Source of the DNA: an uncultured Eggerthella sp. | Lineage (GTDB): Bacteria > Actinomycetota > Coriobacteriia > Coriobacteriales > Eggerthellaceae | Reading direction: 5' to 3' | DNA length: 12,790 bases | Assembly (NCBI GenBank): GCA_900547965.1 | Contig: URJE01000048.1 | Location: forward strand, 1 to 12,790 | In this document: positions 1 through 6,288 of the stretch, piece by piece | Layout of the letters: each line of letters starts with the position of its first letter | Numbering within the stretch: the first letter of the stretch is position 1 | Position numbers and translations under genes: made by a program | The notes under the pieces: model-generated | Database searches by the model: none | The model's input: the letters and a program-made list of their open reading frames with translations, nothing else | Told to the model about the DNA's origin: nothing

Positions 1-2
1 TG

Positions 3-30
3 AAAAAGGGCTTGCCGTAGGCAAGCCCTT
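3..30 (-). terminator. Intrinsic terminator at the end of the dcw operon
   Basis: Read on the minus strand there is a perfect 11-bp stem, AAGGGCTTGCC pairing with GGCAAGCCCTT, around a three-base TAC loop. A run of five T begins within the last two paired bases and continues past the stem. It begins only four bases after the divIVA stop codon, so it should end the long transcript. On the plus strand the stem is not followed by a T run, so it looks one-directional. Confidence 0.9.
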
Positions 31-34
31 AAAA

Positions 35-883
35 CTAGTCCATATCGTCAAACGAGAAGGTATCGTCCGCATCGCCGTAACCGGAGAAATCCTTCGATGC
101 GGCAGAAGGCTTCGGTGCAGCAGGGGCAGATGCACCAGGCGTTACCGTAGGCGTAGTATAGGTTGCCACGGCGGGGCTAGGCTCCCAAGTTGCAGCAGCA
201 GGCTTTTCTGCCTCGACGCTCTGCTGAGCACCAGCGGAGCTTGCAGCATCAAACGTGGTCATTTCAAGCAATTCAGCAGGAATATCGATGCCGGCGGTAA
301 CCTCGCCGCCGATTTCTGCAAGGCGCTGGGTTGCGGAACCGATGAATTCCTTCAGCATATCCTGATACTGCTCACGAACCTTTTCGCGGCTGGAAGAAAG
401 CTCGTTGATGTGGTCGATAACCTTCTGCTTTTCGCTATTGGCCTTATCGAGGATGCGACGTCCTTCATCTTCGGCGTTCCGACGGGTCTGCTCTGCATCG
501 GCCTTGGCCTTAGAAACAATTTCGTCGGCGGTACGCTGAGCAACAATAAGAGCCTGGGCAATAGCAGTATCGTCGCTCTTGCGGTCGCGCAACTTCGCCT
601 CGAGCTCGGCGATCATAGCGTCTTTCTCGGCAACCAAAGCAGGATCGATGCCTGCAGGCTTTGCCTCTTCGTCAGACGCAGCAACCGGGCGCTCGGAGAT
701 AACCTCAGTGCGAGAAGCAGAAGCCGCCTCTTTGACCTGGACGCGCAAACGAGCAATTTCGTCGTTCAGCTCGTCGATCTCGGAAGCAACGCGCTCGAGA
801 AATACATCCACTTCATCAACGTCGTAACCGCGACGCTCGATTTTGAAGCTCTGATTCTGGATGTCGGAAGAGGTGATGGCCAT
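35..883 (-). CDS. divIVA: DivIVA/Wag31-like polar and septal scaffold protein
   Basis: The protein has 282 residues. The N-terminus (about 1-40) is the conserved DivIVA membrane-binding domain, with DIQNQSF at 7-13 and RRGYDVDEVDVFLERV at 17-32. A heptad-like segment covers about 22-55, a variable acidic/Ala linker follows, and a long highly charged coiled coil spans about 84-185. An Ala/Pro/Ser/Thr-rich disordered tail (about 213-265) ends in the acidic DDTFSFDDMD. DivIVA proteins sense negatively curved membrane at poles and septa and recruit growth or division factors; in actinobacteria they organise polar growth. A good SD (AAGGGGAG) precedes the ATG. It is the last gene of the operon, 37 bases after yggT and just before the terminator. 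The family call is secure; which partners it recruits here cannot be read from the sequence. Confidence 0.95.
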   Translation of the reverse strand: MAITSSDIQNQSFKIERRGYDVDEVDVFLERVASEIDELNDEIARLRVQVKEAASASRTEVISERPVAASDEEAKPAGIDPALVAEKDAMIAELEAKLRDRKSDDTAIAQALIVAQRTADEIVSKAKADAEQTRRNAEDEGRRILDKANSEKQKVIDHINELSSSREKVREQYQDMLKEFIGSATQRLAEIGGEVTAGIDIPAELLEMTTFDAASSAGAQQSVEAEKPAAATWEPSPAVATYTTPTVTPGASAPAAPKPSAASKDFSGYGDADDTFSFDDMD

Positions 884-920
884 AGAAAACTCCCCTTATC
901 TGGCTATTCAAACAGCTGCG

Positions 921-1187
921 CTAGATAAGTACAGCTAAAAAATTTACTATCAGACGTACCCCAAACTGTAACACAAGCAATGCCACGATTGGGCTAACGT
1001 CCACCATTCCTCCAATAGGGGGAATGAAGCGCCTGAACAGGTCAAGGAACGGATCGCAGATCTTTCCCAGCGCATGATAGACATCGGTAACAATGCCCCC
1101 GCCCATGGGGATCCAGGACATCATCACATACACGAAGATCACAAAACTGTATGCATCGGCCAGGCTTACCAAAAGCATGCTGATCAT
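921..1187 (-). CDS. yggT: YggT family small membrane protein (YlmG-like)
   Basis: An 88-residue protein with two hydrophobic segments (about 3-25 and 64-88). Between them is the family hallmark CDPFLDLFRRFIPPIGG (about 43-59), followed by DVSPIVALLVLQ. This is the single-repeat YGGT form. YlmG/YggT proteins are inner-membrane proteins found beside sepF and divIVA in Gram-positive bacteria and beside yggS elsewhere; their biochemical role is not settled and they are linked to division and nucleoid or membrane organisation. AAGGAG lies nine bases before the ATG. The gene lies between sepF (43-base gap) and divIVA (37-base gap), which fits membership in the same transcript and a role in the SepF/DivIVA module. 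Confidence 0.93.
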   Translation of the reverse strand: MISMLLVSLADAYSFVIFVYVMMSWIPMGGGIVTDVYHALGKICDPFLDLFRRFIPPIGGMVDVSPIVALLVLQFGVRLIVNFLAVLI

Positions 1188-1230
1188 GTACTAAAACTCC
1201 TTATGCTCGGAATGGGCACCTTTCGAAGGG

Positions 1231-2106
1231 CTACGACTTCAATACGCCCTGTTTGGCCAGGTTGTGCTTCTCTTCGAGCGTGAGCTCTTTGCCCTGAAGA
1301 ACAACGAATGTTTTCTCGGAAAGGCAATCGACCTGCGCGGTAAGAGCGGAAGCGACGCCGAACGAGAAATCGAGAACGCGCTTGGAGAGGGCAGGATCGG
1401 TCTGGCGAAGATACAACACCACGATCTTGCCCGCACGAACCGATTGGGCAATCGAAGAGACGTCCTCATACGACGTCGGCTTAAGGACGACGATCTCACG
1501 AGCAAGACTTGCGCTATGGGTAGAGACGCCACTGGCATCGTCAGACGAACCCGAAACCGCACTGGAAGAAGATGCGGACGGGGTGAACAGAGAGTCGAGA
1601 CCAGCCGAAGAGGAGGCGCTAGCAGACGAGCTGTGCTTATAAGGGGAAACGAAATCGGTATACGACGATGCCGGAATGCTGAAATCTTCAGCAATCTTAG
1701 AAACCGATTCCCTTTCTTCAGCCTCCGTGCGATGGGGCACGCTAGGAAGCTCCATAGTGGGCTTTGCCGCAACATCGGAAACGCCATAAGCGCTCGTGGT
1801 TGCACGGATATCGCCCGAGCTTACCAACTGGGCCGAAGAAAAACGACCCGATCGCGAGCCAACAGGACGAGAAGAACCCGTAGAGCGCGTGGTGTATTCC
1901 AGACGATCGTAAGGATCGCCATAGGTATCCGGATCGTAGCCAGAGTCATAAGAACCCTGAGCCGGCTCGGGATCGGCATAGTCGTCGTAATAGGGATCAT
2001 CGTAGTAATCGTCGCGACGATCCGAACGACCGCCGCCGAAACCGAGCTTGTCCTTCAAATCGCCGAACAGTTCGCTTGCCGACATAGAGGGACGCGGAAA
2101 ATCCAT
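1231..2106 (-). CDS. sepF: Cell division protein SepF, long form
   Basis: A 291-residue protein, about twice the length of B. subtilis SepF (about 150). The SepF/DUF552 core is at the C-terminus (about 203-291): EIVVLKPTSYEDV, then VRAGKIVVLYL, then RVLDFSFGVASALTAQV, ending in SEKTFVVL. This core dimerises and binds the FtsZ C-terminal tail. The N-terminus (about 8-25) could form the amphipathic membrane-binding helix. Between them lies a long low-complexity linker: a Tyr/Asp-rich part (10 tyrosines between residues 34 and 71), then a Ser-rich part (about 148-200). With no ftsA in the cluster, SepF is the likely membrane anchor of FtsZ. The start at 2106 has GAAGGGAAG eight or so bases upstream; the internal Met8 lacks an SD, although MSASELFGDLKDKLGFGG resembles other SepF starts. 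Confidence 0.95.
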   Translation of the reverse strand: MDFPRPSMSASELFGDLKDKLGFGGGRSDRRDDYYDDPYYDDYADPEPAQGSYDSGYDPDTYGDPYDRLEYTTRSTGSSRPVGSRSGRFSSAQLVSSGDIRATTSAYGVSDVAAKPTMELPSVPHRTEAEERESVSKIAEDFSIPASSYTDFVSPYKHSSSASASSSAGLDSLFTPSASSSSAVSGSSDDASGVSTHSASLAREIVVLKPTSYEDVSSIAQSVRAGKIVVLYLRQTDPALSKRVLDFSFGVASALTAQVDCLSEKTFVVLQGKELTLEEKHNLAKQGVLKS

Positions 2107-2151
2107 GATGGTCTTCCCTTCTGATCAATCAAACAAATAAAGAGACATGCC

Positions 2152-2850
2152 TTATGCGTTTTCGAACGAATCGCTGAAAATGGCACGCCCAATCCTCACT
2201 ATGGTAGAGCCATAGCGCAATGCCACTGGCCAGTCTTCGGTCATGCCCATAGAAAGAGCAGACAAGCGAGCAGCATCGCTTTCCTGGGAGAATGCGCCGT
2301 TGAGCTCCTTTTCCAAGCTGGCAAGACCTGAAAACGTTGTGTTTATAAGGTCCTCTTCAGCACGTGGTGCCATACTCATAAGGCCCTCGATTTTAACATG
2401 CTCAAGGCTGCGGGCCCGTTCGATAATGCCCTTAACCTCACTTGGCTCAAAACCGCTCTTGCTTTCTTCGCCAGAAACATTAACTTCAAGCAGGACGCGC
2501 TGGCACTTGCCGATTGCCTCAGCGGCGGCATCGATCTTGGCAAGATGAGCTTCCTTGCACACCGAATGGATAAGCGTAGCCGCAGAAACAATATCCGGGA
2601 TGCGACGCGACTGGATATTGCCGATAAAATGCCATTCCATGTCGGGAAATGCCTTTTGTTTGCGGACCAATTCATCGGGGCGGTTTTCCCCAAATGCCTT
2701 CGCGCCGGCATCGATAGCCAGTTGGACCTGGTCAACGTCCACTGTCTTGGAAACAGCCAGAAGCAAAACTTCTTCCGGGTCACGACCAAGCTCTTTGCAA
2801 GCCTGGTCAACTTCAGAACGTACATGCTTATATCTTGTTGCCGTGCTCAT
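2152..2850 (-). CDS. yggS: YggS/PLPBP family pyridoxal phosphate homeostasis protein
   Basis: A 232-residue alanine-racemase-fold protein that binds PLP but belongs to a family without known catalytic activity; it buffers PLP and affects amino-acid and vitamin B6 balance. Visible hallmarks are LLLAVSK with the PLP-binding lysine (Lys35), FGENRPDEL, WHFIGNIQSRR, LMSMAPRAEE, and the phosphate-binding end SMGMTEDW...GSTIVRIGRAIF. The open frame extends 11 codons further upstream, to 2883. I chose the ATG at 2850 because AAAGGAG lies eight bases before it and the extension is not conserved-looking. The gene sits between the 46-codon ORF and sepF, the usual place of this family (YlmE) in Gram-positive dcw clusters. 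The reason for its link to division genes is not known from the sequence. Confidence 0.94.
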   Translation of the reverse strand: MSTATRYKHVRSEVDQACKELGRDPEEVLLLAVSKTVDVDQVQLAIDAGAKAFGENRPDELVRKQKAFPDMEWHFIGNIQSRRIPDIVSAATLIHSVCKEAHLAKIDAAAEAIGKCQRVLLEVNVSGEESKSGFEPSEVKGIIERARSLEHVKIEGLMSMAPRAEEDLINTTFSGLASLEKELNGAFSQESDAARLSALSMGMTEDWPVALRYGSTIVRIGRAIFSDSFENA

Positions 2851-2858
2851 AGAGGGCG

Positions 2859-2865
2859 CTCCTTT
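2859..2865 (-). promoter_or_regulatory. Shine-Dalgarno site that fixes the yggS start
   Basis: AAAGGAG ends eight bases before the ATG at 2850. The alternative in-frame ATG at 2883 lies upstream of this site and has no comparable SD, so the shorter 232-residue product is favoured. Confidence 0.8.
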
Positions 2866-2890
2866 CGATTCATGTTTTAGCATACCGCGC

Positions 2891-3031
2891 CTACCATGCT
2901 GCCAGACATATTTTTAGCAACGAACCAGCAACAGAAGACCAAAACGACACGATGCCCACCTCGATAACAAGCAGAAGGGAGAGCAGCAACATGAACTTCC
3001 AGCCACCACTCCCTTTGCCTGAATCGTTCAT
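2891..3031 (-). CDS. Small hypothetical single-pass membrane protein (46 aa)
   Basis: I do not recognise a family. The frame starts with an ATG that shares its A with the pgeF stop codon (TGATG), the classic layout for translational coupling, and runs 46 codons to a TAG. The product begins with a short polar part, MNDSGKGSGGWK (1-12), then a strongly hydrophobic stretch FMLLLSLLLVIEVGIVSF (13-30) with Glu24 inside it, then WSSVAGSLLKICLAAW to the end. This reads as one transmembrane helix with the N-terminus probably inside the cell, plus a second weakly hydrophobic C-terminal helix. A weak SD-like AGGG lies about seven bases before the ATG. It fills most of the 180-base space between pgeF and yggS, and yggS has its own SD after it. 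Its position suggests an envelope or division accessory role, but that is inference. A chance ORF remains possible at this length. Confidence 0.6.
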   Translation of the reverse strand: MNDSGKGSGGWKFMLLLSLLLVIEVGIVSFWSSVAGSLLKICLAAW

Positions 3032-3888
3032 CAGCGAACCCTGACAGCAAAGGCGCCGTGACGCCCGCAGGTTCCACCCTGACCACGATATGAGAAGAAT
3101 TCGTCATTCTCGCATACCGTGCATTTGGCAAGATCGCATATACGCGAACGGCTTACGCCCGCCTGCTCAAGCTGAATGCGAAGCCCTTCGGCCAAATCGA
3201 TATGAGTGCCGTCAAAAGCACAGGCCTCCCCAAATTGGGATACGAAACGCGCATGGACATCAGGGCCCGTTTCAAAGCACTCTGGCCCAATATGCGGACC
3301 GATGTAGACGTTATAAGCCGAAGCGGCTTCGGCACCCAACACAGCCTCGTCTGCGCGCGCTATAGCACGCACCGCTTTTACGGCAATCAGGTTGTCTACC
3401 CCACGCCAACCCGCATGAACCACTGCGAAACGTCCCGTTGGAGAAACGATGACAACAGGCACGCAGTCGGCGTAGCACAGAAGAACTGCTGCATCCCGAG
3501 CATGCACTACCAACCCATCGGCTCCATCTTGAGCCTGCAAGGTTAATGCCTGCGCCCCAGCAGATGAAAGCGGTGCGTTGATGTTTTCGGAATCGCCCAG
3601 CTCAAGCACTACATCGCCGTGAACCTGATTCGGAACAAATAAGGGCGTGTCCTCGTTTGCAAACGCCTGAAGAACGCGTTGGCGATTTTCTTGAACACTG
3701 GCAATGTCGTCTTTCACATGAGAGCCAAGGTTAAGCGAAGCATATGGGCCTTCGCTCACTCCCCCTTCACGTGTGGTAAACGCAATGCGCACACCGGCAG
3801 CAACATAGAGCGCTTCATCGGAATAAGCGGAAATGGACGCAAAACGACCCTTGGTCAACTCAGGGTCGGGTAGAACAAGGGTCGTCAT
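3031..3888 (-). CDS. pgeF: Peptidoglycan editing factor PgeF (YfiH/YlmD, laccase-domain family)
   Basis: A 285-residue member of the Cu-oxidase_4/multicopper polyphenol oxidase-like family. The metal-binding residues of the family are visible: His90 in NQVHGD, Cys142 in YADCVPV and His158 in VVHAGWRG, with the C-terminal SYRGQGGTCGRHGAFAVR block. In E. coli the homologue removes L-Ser wrongly placed at position 1 of the stem peptide, correcting MurC errors; related proteins act on purine nucleosides. The TTRxGGVSxGxYxSLNLG entry motif is at about 38-55. AAGAAGG lies five bases before the ATG. It follows ftsZ by 43 bases and its stop overlaps the start of the 46-codon ORF. Being in the same cluster as murC fits a proofreading role. 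Confidence 0.94.
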   Translation of the reverse strand: MTTLVLPDPELTKGRFASISAYSDEALYVAAGVRIAFTTREGGVSEGPYASLNLGSHVKDDIASVQENRQRVLQAFANEDTPLFVPNQVHGDVVLELGDSENINAPLSSAGAQALTLQAQDGADGLVVHARDAAVLLCYADCVPVVIVSPTGRFAVVHAGWRGVDNLIAVKAVRAIARADEAVLGAEAASAYNVYIGPHIGPECFETGPDVHARFVSQFGEACAFDGTHIDLAEGLRIQLEQAGVSRSRICDLAKCTVCENDEFFSYRGQGGTCGRHGAFAVRVR

Positions 3889-3931
3889 AATAGCCTTCTT
3901 ACGCTGAAAGCAAACAATGCAAGTATGTAAT

Positions 3932-5044
3932 TTACTGACGCTTCAGGAAATCAGGGATGTAATCCTCATCGGCAAAGCGAGGCTCGGAAGGATACAGCGG
4001 GCGCTGAGAGCTGCTTGCTTTCTGAGCGGTGGCGGCAGAAGAGCCGAATGCGTTATCGCGACGGCCGAAGTCGATGGCAGGCTGCGAGCTCGTAGCCTTG
4101 AAACCGGTTGCGATAACCGTGATGCGGATGGTGTCGCCCAGCTCTTCATCAACGATCTGGCCGTAGATGATGTTGGCGTTTTCGTCGGCAACAGCTTCAA
4201 CGACCTTGGCAGCTTCGTCAACCTCGGAAAGAGCCAGATCAGGACCACCGGCGATAGAGAACAGAATGCGCGAAGCGCCCGCAATGGAAGTTTCCAGCAA
4301 GTTGGAATTGATTGCCTGCTGAGCAGCATCCAATGCACGGGAATCGCCAGAGGCGAGACCGATACCCATCATTGCCGTACCTGCATCCTTCATAACGGTG
4401 CGGATGTCGGCGAAGTCGAGGTTGATCAGGCCAGGAATGGTAATGAGATCGGTAACGCCCTGAATGCCCTGGCGCAGCGTATCGTCGGCGATACGGAATG
4501 CATCGAGCATGCTGGTCTTCTTTTCTACGATCTCGAGCAGGCGGTCGTTCGGGATAACGATGAGGGTGTCTACCTTCTGGGACAGGTAATCGATACCCTG
4601 CTCTGCCTGGTTGCGACGAAGGCGACCTTCGAAGCTAAAGGGCTTGGTTACGATGCCAACGGTAAGGGCACCAATTTCCTCGCGAGCGATTTCTGCAACT
4701 ACCGGAGCCGCACCGGTACCAGTGCCGCCGCCTTCACCTGCGGTAACGAAAACCATATCGGCATCGGCAAGGGCTTCGCGAATCTCGGAACGAGACTCTT
4801 CTGCTGCCTGACAGCCAACCTCGGGGTTGGCACCTGCGCCCAAGCCGCGGGTAATTTCTTCGCCGATGTGGATGGTCTTATCGGCATCGGAAAGAAGAAG
4901 GGCCTGACGATCGGTGTTTACGGCGATGAATTCAACGCCTTTGATGCCGGCTTCAACCATGCGGTTTACAGCATTCGTGCCGCCGCCGCCAACGCCGACA
5001 ACTTTGATAACCGCAAGATTATCGTTGCCAAGAATCTGTTGCAT
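3932..5044 (-). CDS. ftsZ: Cell division GTPase FtsZ
   Basis: A 370-residue tubulin-like GTPase that polymerises into the division ring. Visible motifs: nucleotide-binding VVGVGGGGTNAVNRM (about 15-29), the tubulin signature GGGTGTG at 105-111, and the T7 synergy loop NLDFAD at 209-214 that supplies catalytic aspartates to the neighbouring subunit. After the globular core (to about 318) a short linker of roughly 40 residues leads to the conserved C-terminal tail IPDFLKRQ at 363-370, the docking peptide for SepF and other partners. The SD is weak (GCGAG-like). There is a 122-base gap upstream, the largest intergenic space here, holding a candidate promoter. No ftsA lies between ftsQ and ftsZ, as is usual in actinobacteria. 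Confidence 0.98.
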   Translation of the reverse strand: MQQILGNDNLAVIKVVGVGGGGTNAVNRMVEAGIKGVEFIAVNTDRQALLLSDADKTIHIGEEITRGLGAGANPEVGCQAAEESRSEIREALADADMVFVTAGEGGGTGTGAAPVVAEIAREEIGALTVGIVTKPFSFEGRLRRNQAEQGIDYLSQKVDTLIVIPNDRLLEIVEKKTSMLDAFRIADDTLRQGIQGVTDLITIPGLINLDFADIRTVMKDAGTAMMGIGLASGDSRALDAAQQAINSNLLETSIAGASRILFSIAGGPDLALSEVDEAAKVVEAVADENANIIYGQIVDEELGDTIRITVIATGFKATSSQPAIDFGRRDNAFGSSAATAQKASSSQRPLYPSEPRFADEDYIPDFLKRQ

Positions 5045-5115
5045 TATGTGCTCGCTTTCGATTTCATTTCAGCGCTGCCCCACAAGGACAGAAAGCCCCA
5101 GGAGACACTTGGATT

Positions 5116-5143
5116 ATTTTACACAATGGCCTGCTGATTGCAA
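5116..5143 (-). promoter_or_regulatory. Candidate sigma-A promoter for ftsZ
   Basis: On the minus strand, TTGCAA (-35-like, 4 of 6 matches) at 5138-5143 and TAAAAT (-10-like, 5 of 6) at 5116-5121 are separated by 16 bases. Transcription would start about 65 bases before the ftsZ ATG. The site is in the only sizeable non-coding gap of the cluster, a place where other bacteria also carry ftsZ promoters. It is a motif match only. Confidence 0.45.
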
Positions 5144-5162
5144 AACAACCAGCTTCCTGCTA

Positions 5163-5180
5163 GGCGCTAAACGGAGCGCC
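5163..5180 (-). other. Small hairpin over the ftsQ stop codon
   Basis: GGCGCT and AGCGCC form a perfect 6-bp GC-rich stem around a six-base loop, with the ftsQ TAG spanning the loop/stem junction. No T run follows directly; the nearest (TTGTTTT) is about 12 bases on. It could be a weak attenuator, an RNA-processing or stability element between ftsQ and ftsZ, or chance. Confidence 0.3.
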
Positions 5181-6288
5181 AAACCGGTTTATTCACAACA
5201 CGCACATTTATATACGAAATCTTCCCCTCATGCTCTTTCATGAGCTGCAGGCAAACGCGTTCTTTATCGCGAATGTCGCTGGAGTCTCCGAAGGCGATTT
5301 CGATGCCGTTTTGCAAGGTGAGCGTAGTTGAATCGCTGCTAGCTGCCGCCACGCTCTTCACCTGACCCGCAAGTTCGGTGGTCATTCCGTCGATTACCCC
5401 CAGCGCGTTCTCAACGTTTGAGTTGTTGCAATAGGAACCGGCTTCAGGAGTTGACCCATACGGGATGTCCGTGATCTCGAGCGCATTATCCGCATCGTTG
5501 TACACCGAATCAGGCAGCGCCTTGCCTTCGGCGCTGTTGCGGTCGTCGGGAATCTTCGTAAGCCACATGCCATCGGAAGAAAGAGCCCAACGCTCAACCG
5601 TGTTCGAATTATCGACCGTTACGGCAACCACCGCAGAAATACTTCGCTCGGAAATATTCAGATTGAGCGTATTGGGGAATACGCGATCGACCGAAACGCT
5701 TTTCACCCACGGATTGGTGGCCAACCTGGTGGCAATGCCGTTAGCGTCAACATTGAGTAAGGTGGAACCCGCTGGCACGGCAGCCAATTCGGTAAGCTCA
5801 TCGCTAGAAAGGTGATCTGCGCCAGAAACGGTAACCTGCTCTACCGCAAATGCGCCAGAATTCGAGAGCACAAACCCGCCTATGCCGAAAACCCCCAGCA
5901 GCACCGCAATGGTTACGAAGACTCCCATCACCTTTCGCGATGAACCCGTTCGCGCCTTACTGTACCGCGAGGCGTTACGCACTTCAGAAACGCTAACCGA
6001 GCGCAAATTCCCATCCTGGTATCTGCCGCCCTGACGATAAGCAGAACTCCCGCGAACCGAGCGAGCGCTGCCCCCCGAAGACGGCCTACGCGTGCTTGCT
6101 TGAGCAGGCCTTCGCGCAGAAGGGCGCGATGAGGAGGCGGAGGCATACCCAGAGCGTTGCGAACTTCGCAACGCACGGCCTTGGCTTGGGCGACCTTTCA
6201 CCGAAGTGGGCCTGGTGGAAACCCTATTCCTCGAAGAAGTCGTTCGGGAACCCGAGGAACTTGACCTCCGTCTGGAGTTCGATGCCAT
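5167..6288 (-). CDS. ftsQ: Cell division protein FtsQ/DivIB with long basic N-terminal tail
   Basis: A 373-residue bitopic membrane protein. Residues 1-119 form a cytoplasmic Ser/Arg-rich low-complexity tail; the first 120 residues hold 25 Arg and 3 Lys against only one Asp and one Glu. One transmembrane helix follows (about 120-142, VMGVFVTIAVLLGVFGIGGFVL). The external part starts with the POTRA domain (about 147-216): FAVEQVTVSGADHLSSDEL, TLLNVDANGIATRLATNPWV, VDRVFPNTLNLNISER. The FtsQ beta domain follows, to about 370. FtsQ scaffolds the FtsQLB complex that activates septal wall synthesis. The start lies inside murB (65-base overlap) and is supported by a full AGGAGG SD four bases before the ATG. 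The tail is much longer than in E. coli or B. subtilis FtsQ/DivIB; long N-tails are known in actinobacteria. Confidence 0.92.
   Translation of the reverse strand: MASNSRRRSSSSGSRTTSSRNRVSTRPTSVKGRPSQGRALRSSQRSGYASASSSRPSARRPAQASTRRPSSGGSARSVRGSSAYRQGGRYQDGNLRSVSVSEVRNASRYSKARTGSSRKVMGVFVTIAVLLGVFGIGGFVLSNSGAFAVEQVTVSGADHLSSDELTELAAVPAGSTLLNVDANGIATRLATNPWVKSVSVDRVFPNTLNLNISERSISAVVAVTVDNSNTVERWALSSDGMWLTKIPDDRNSAEGKALPDSVYNDADNALEITDIPYGSTPEAGSYCNNSNVENALGVIDGMTTELAGQVKSVAAASSDSTTLTLQNGIEIAFGDSSDIRDKERVCLQLMKEHEGKISYINVRVVNKPVWRSV

Noticed and set aside
921..975. Possible promoter before divIVA (TTACAG-16-TAGTAA)
   Set aside because: The -10 matches only three of six positions and lies inside the yggT coding sequence; too weak to list.
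1264..2124. 286-codon plus-strand open frame
   Set aside because: Antisense to sepF; the Arg/Ile-rich repeats mirror the Tyr/Asp-rich SepF linker codons.
2877..3131. 84-codon minus-strand frame across the pgeF end and the following gap
   Set aside because: It overlaps the conserved PgeF C-terminus in another frame and has no SD. The 46-codon frame with the TGATG overlap explains the gap better.
3917..5137. 406-codon plus-strand open frame
   Set aside because: It is fully antisense to ftsZ, whose protein is unmistakable. The plus-strand translation has no recognisable domain and follows from codon bias of the real gene.
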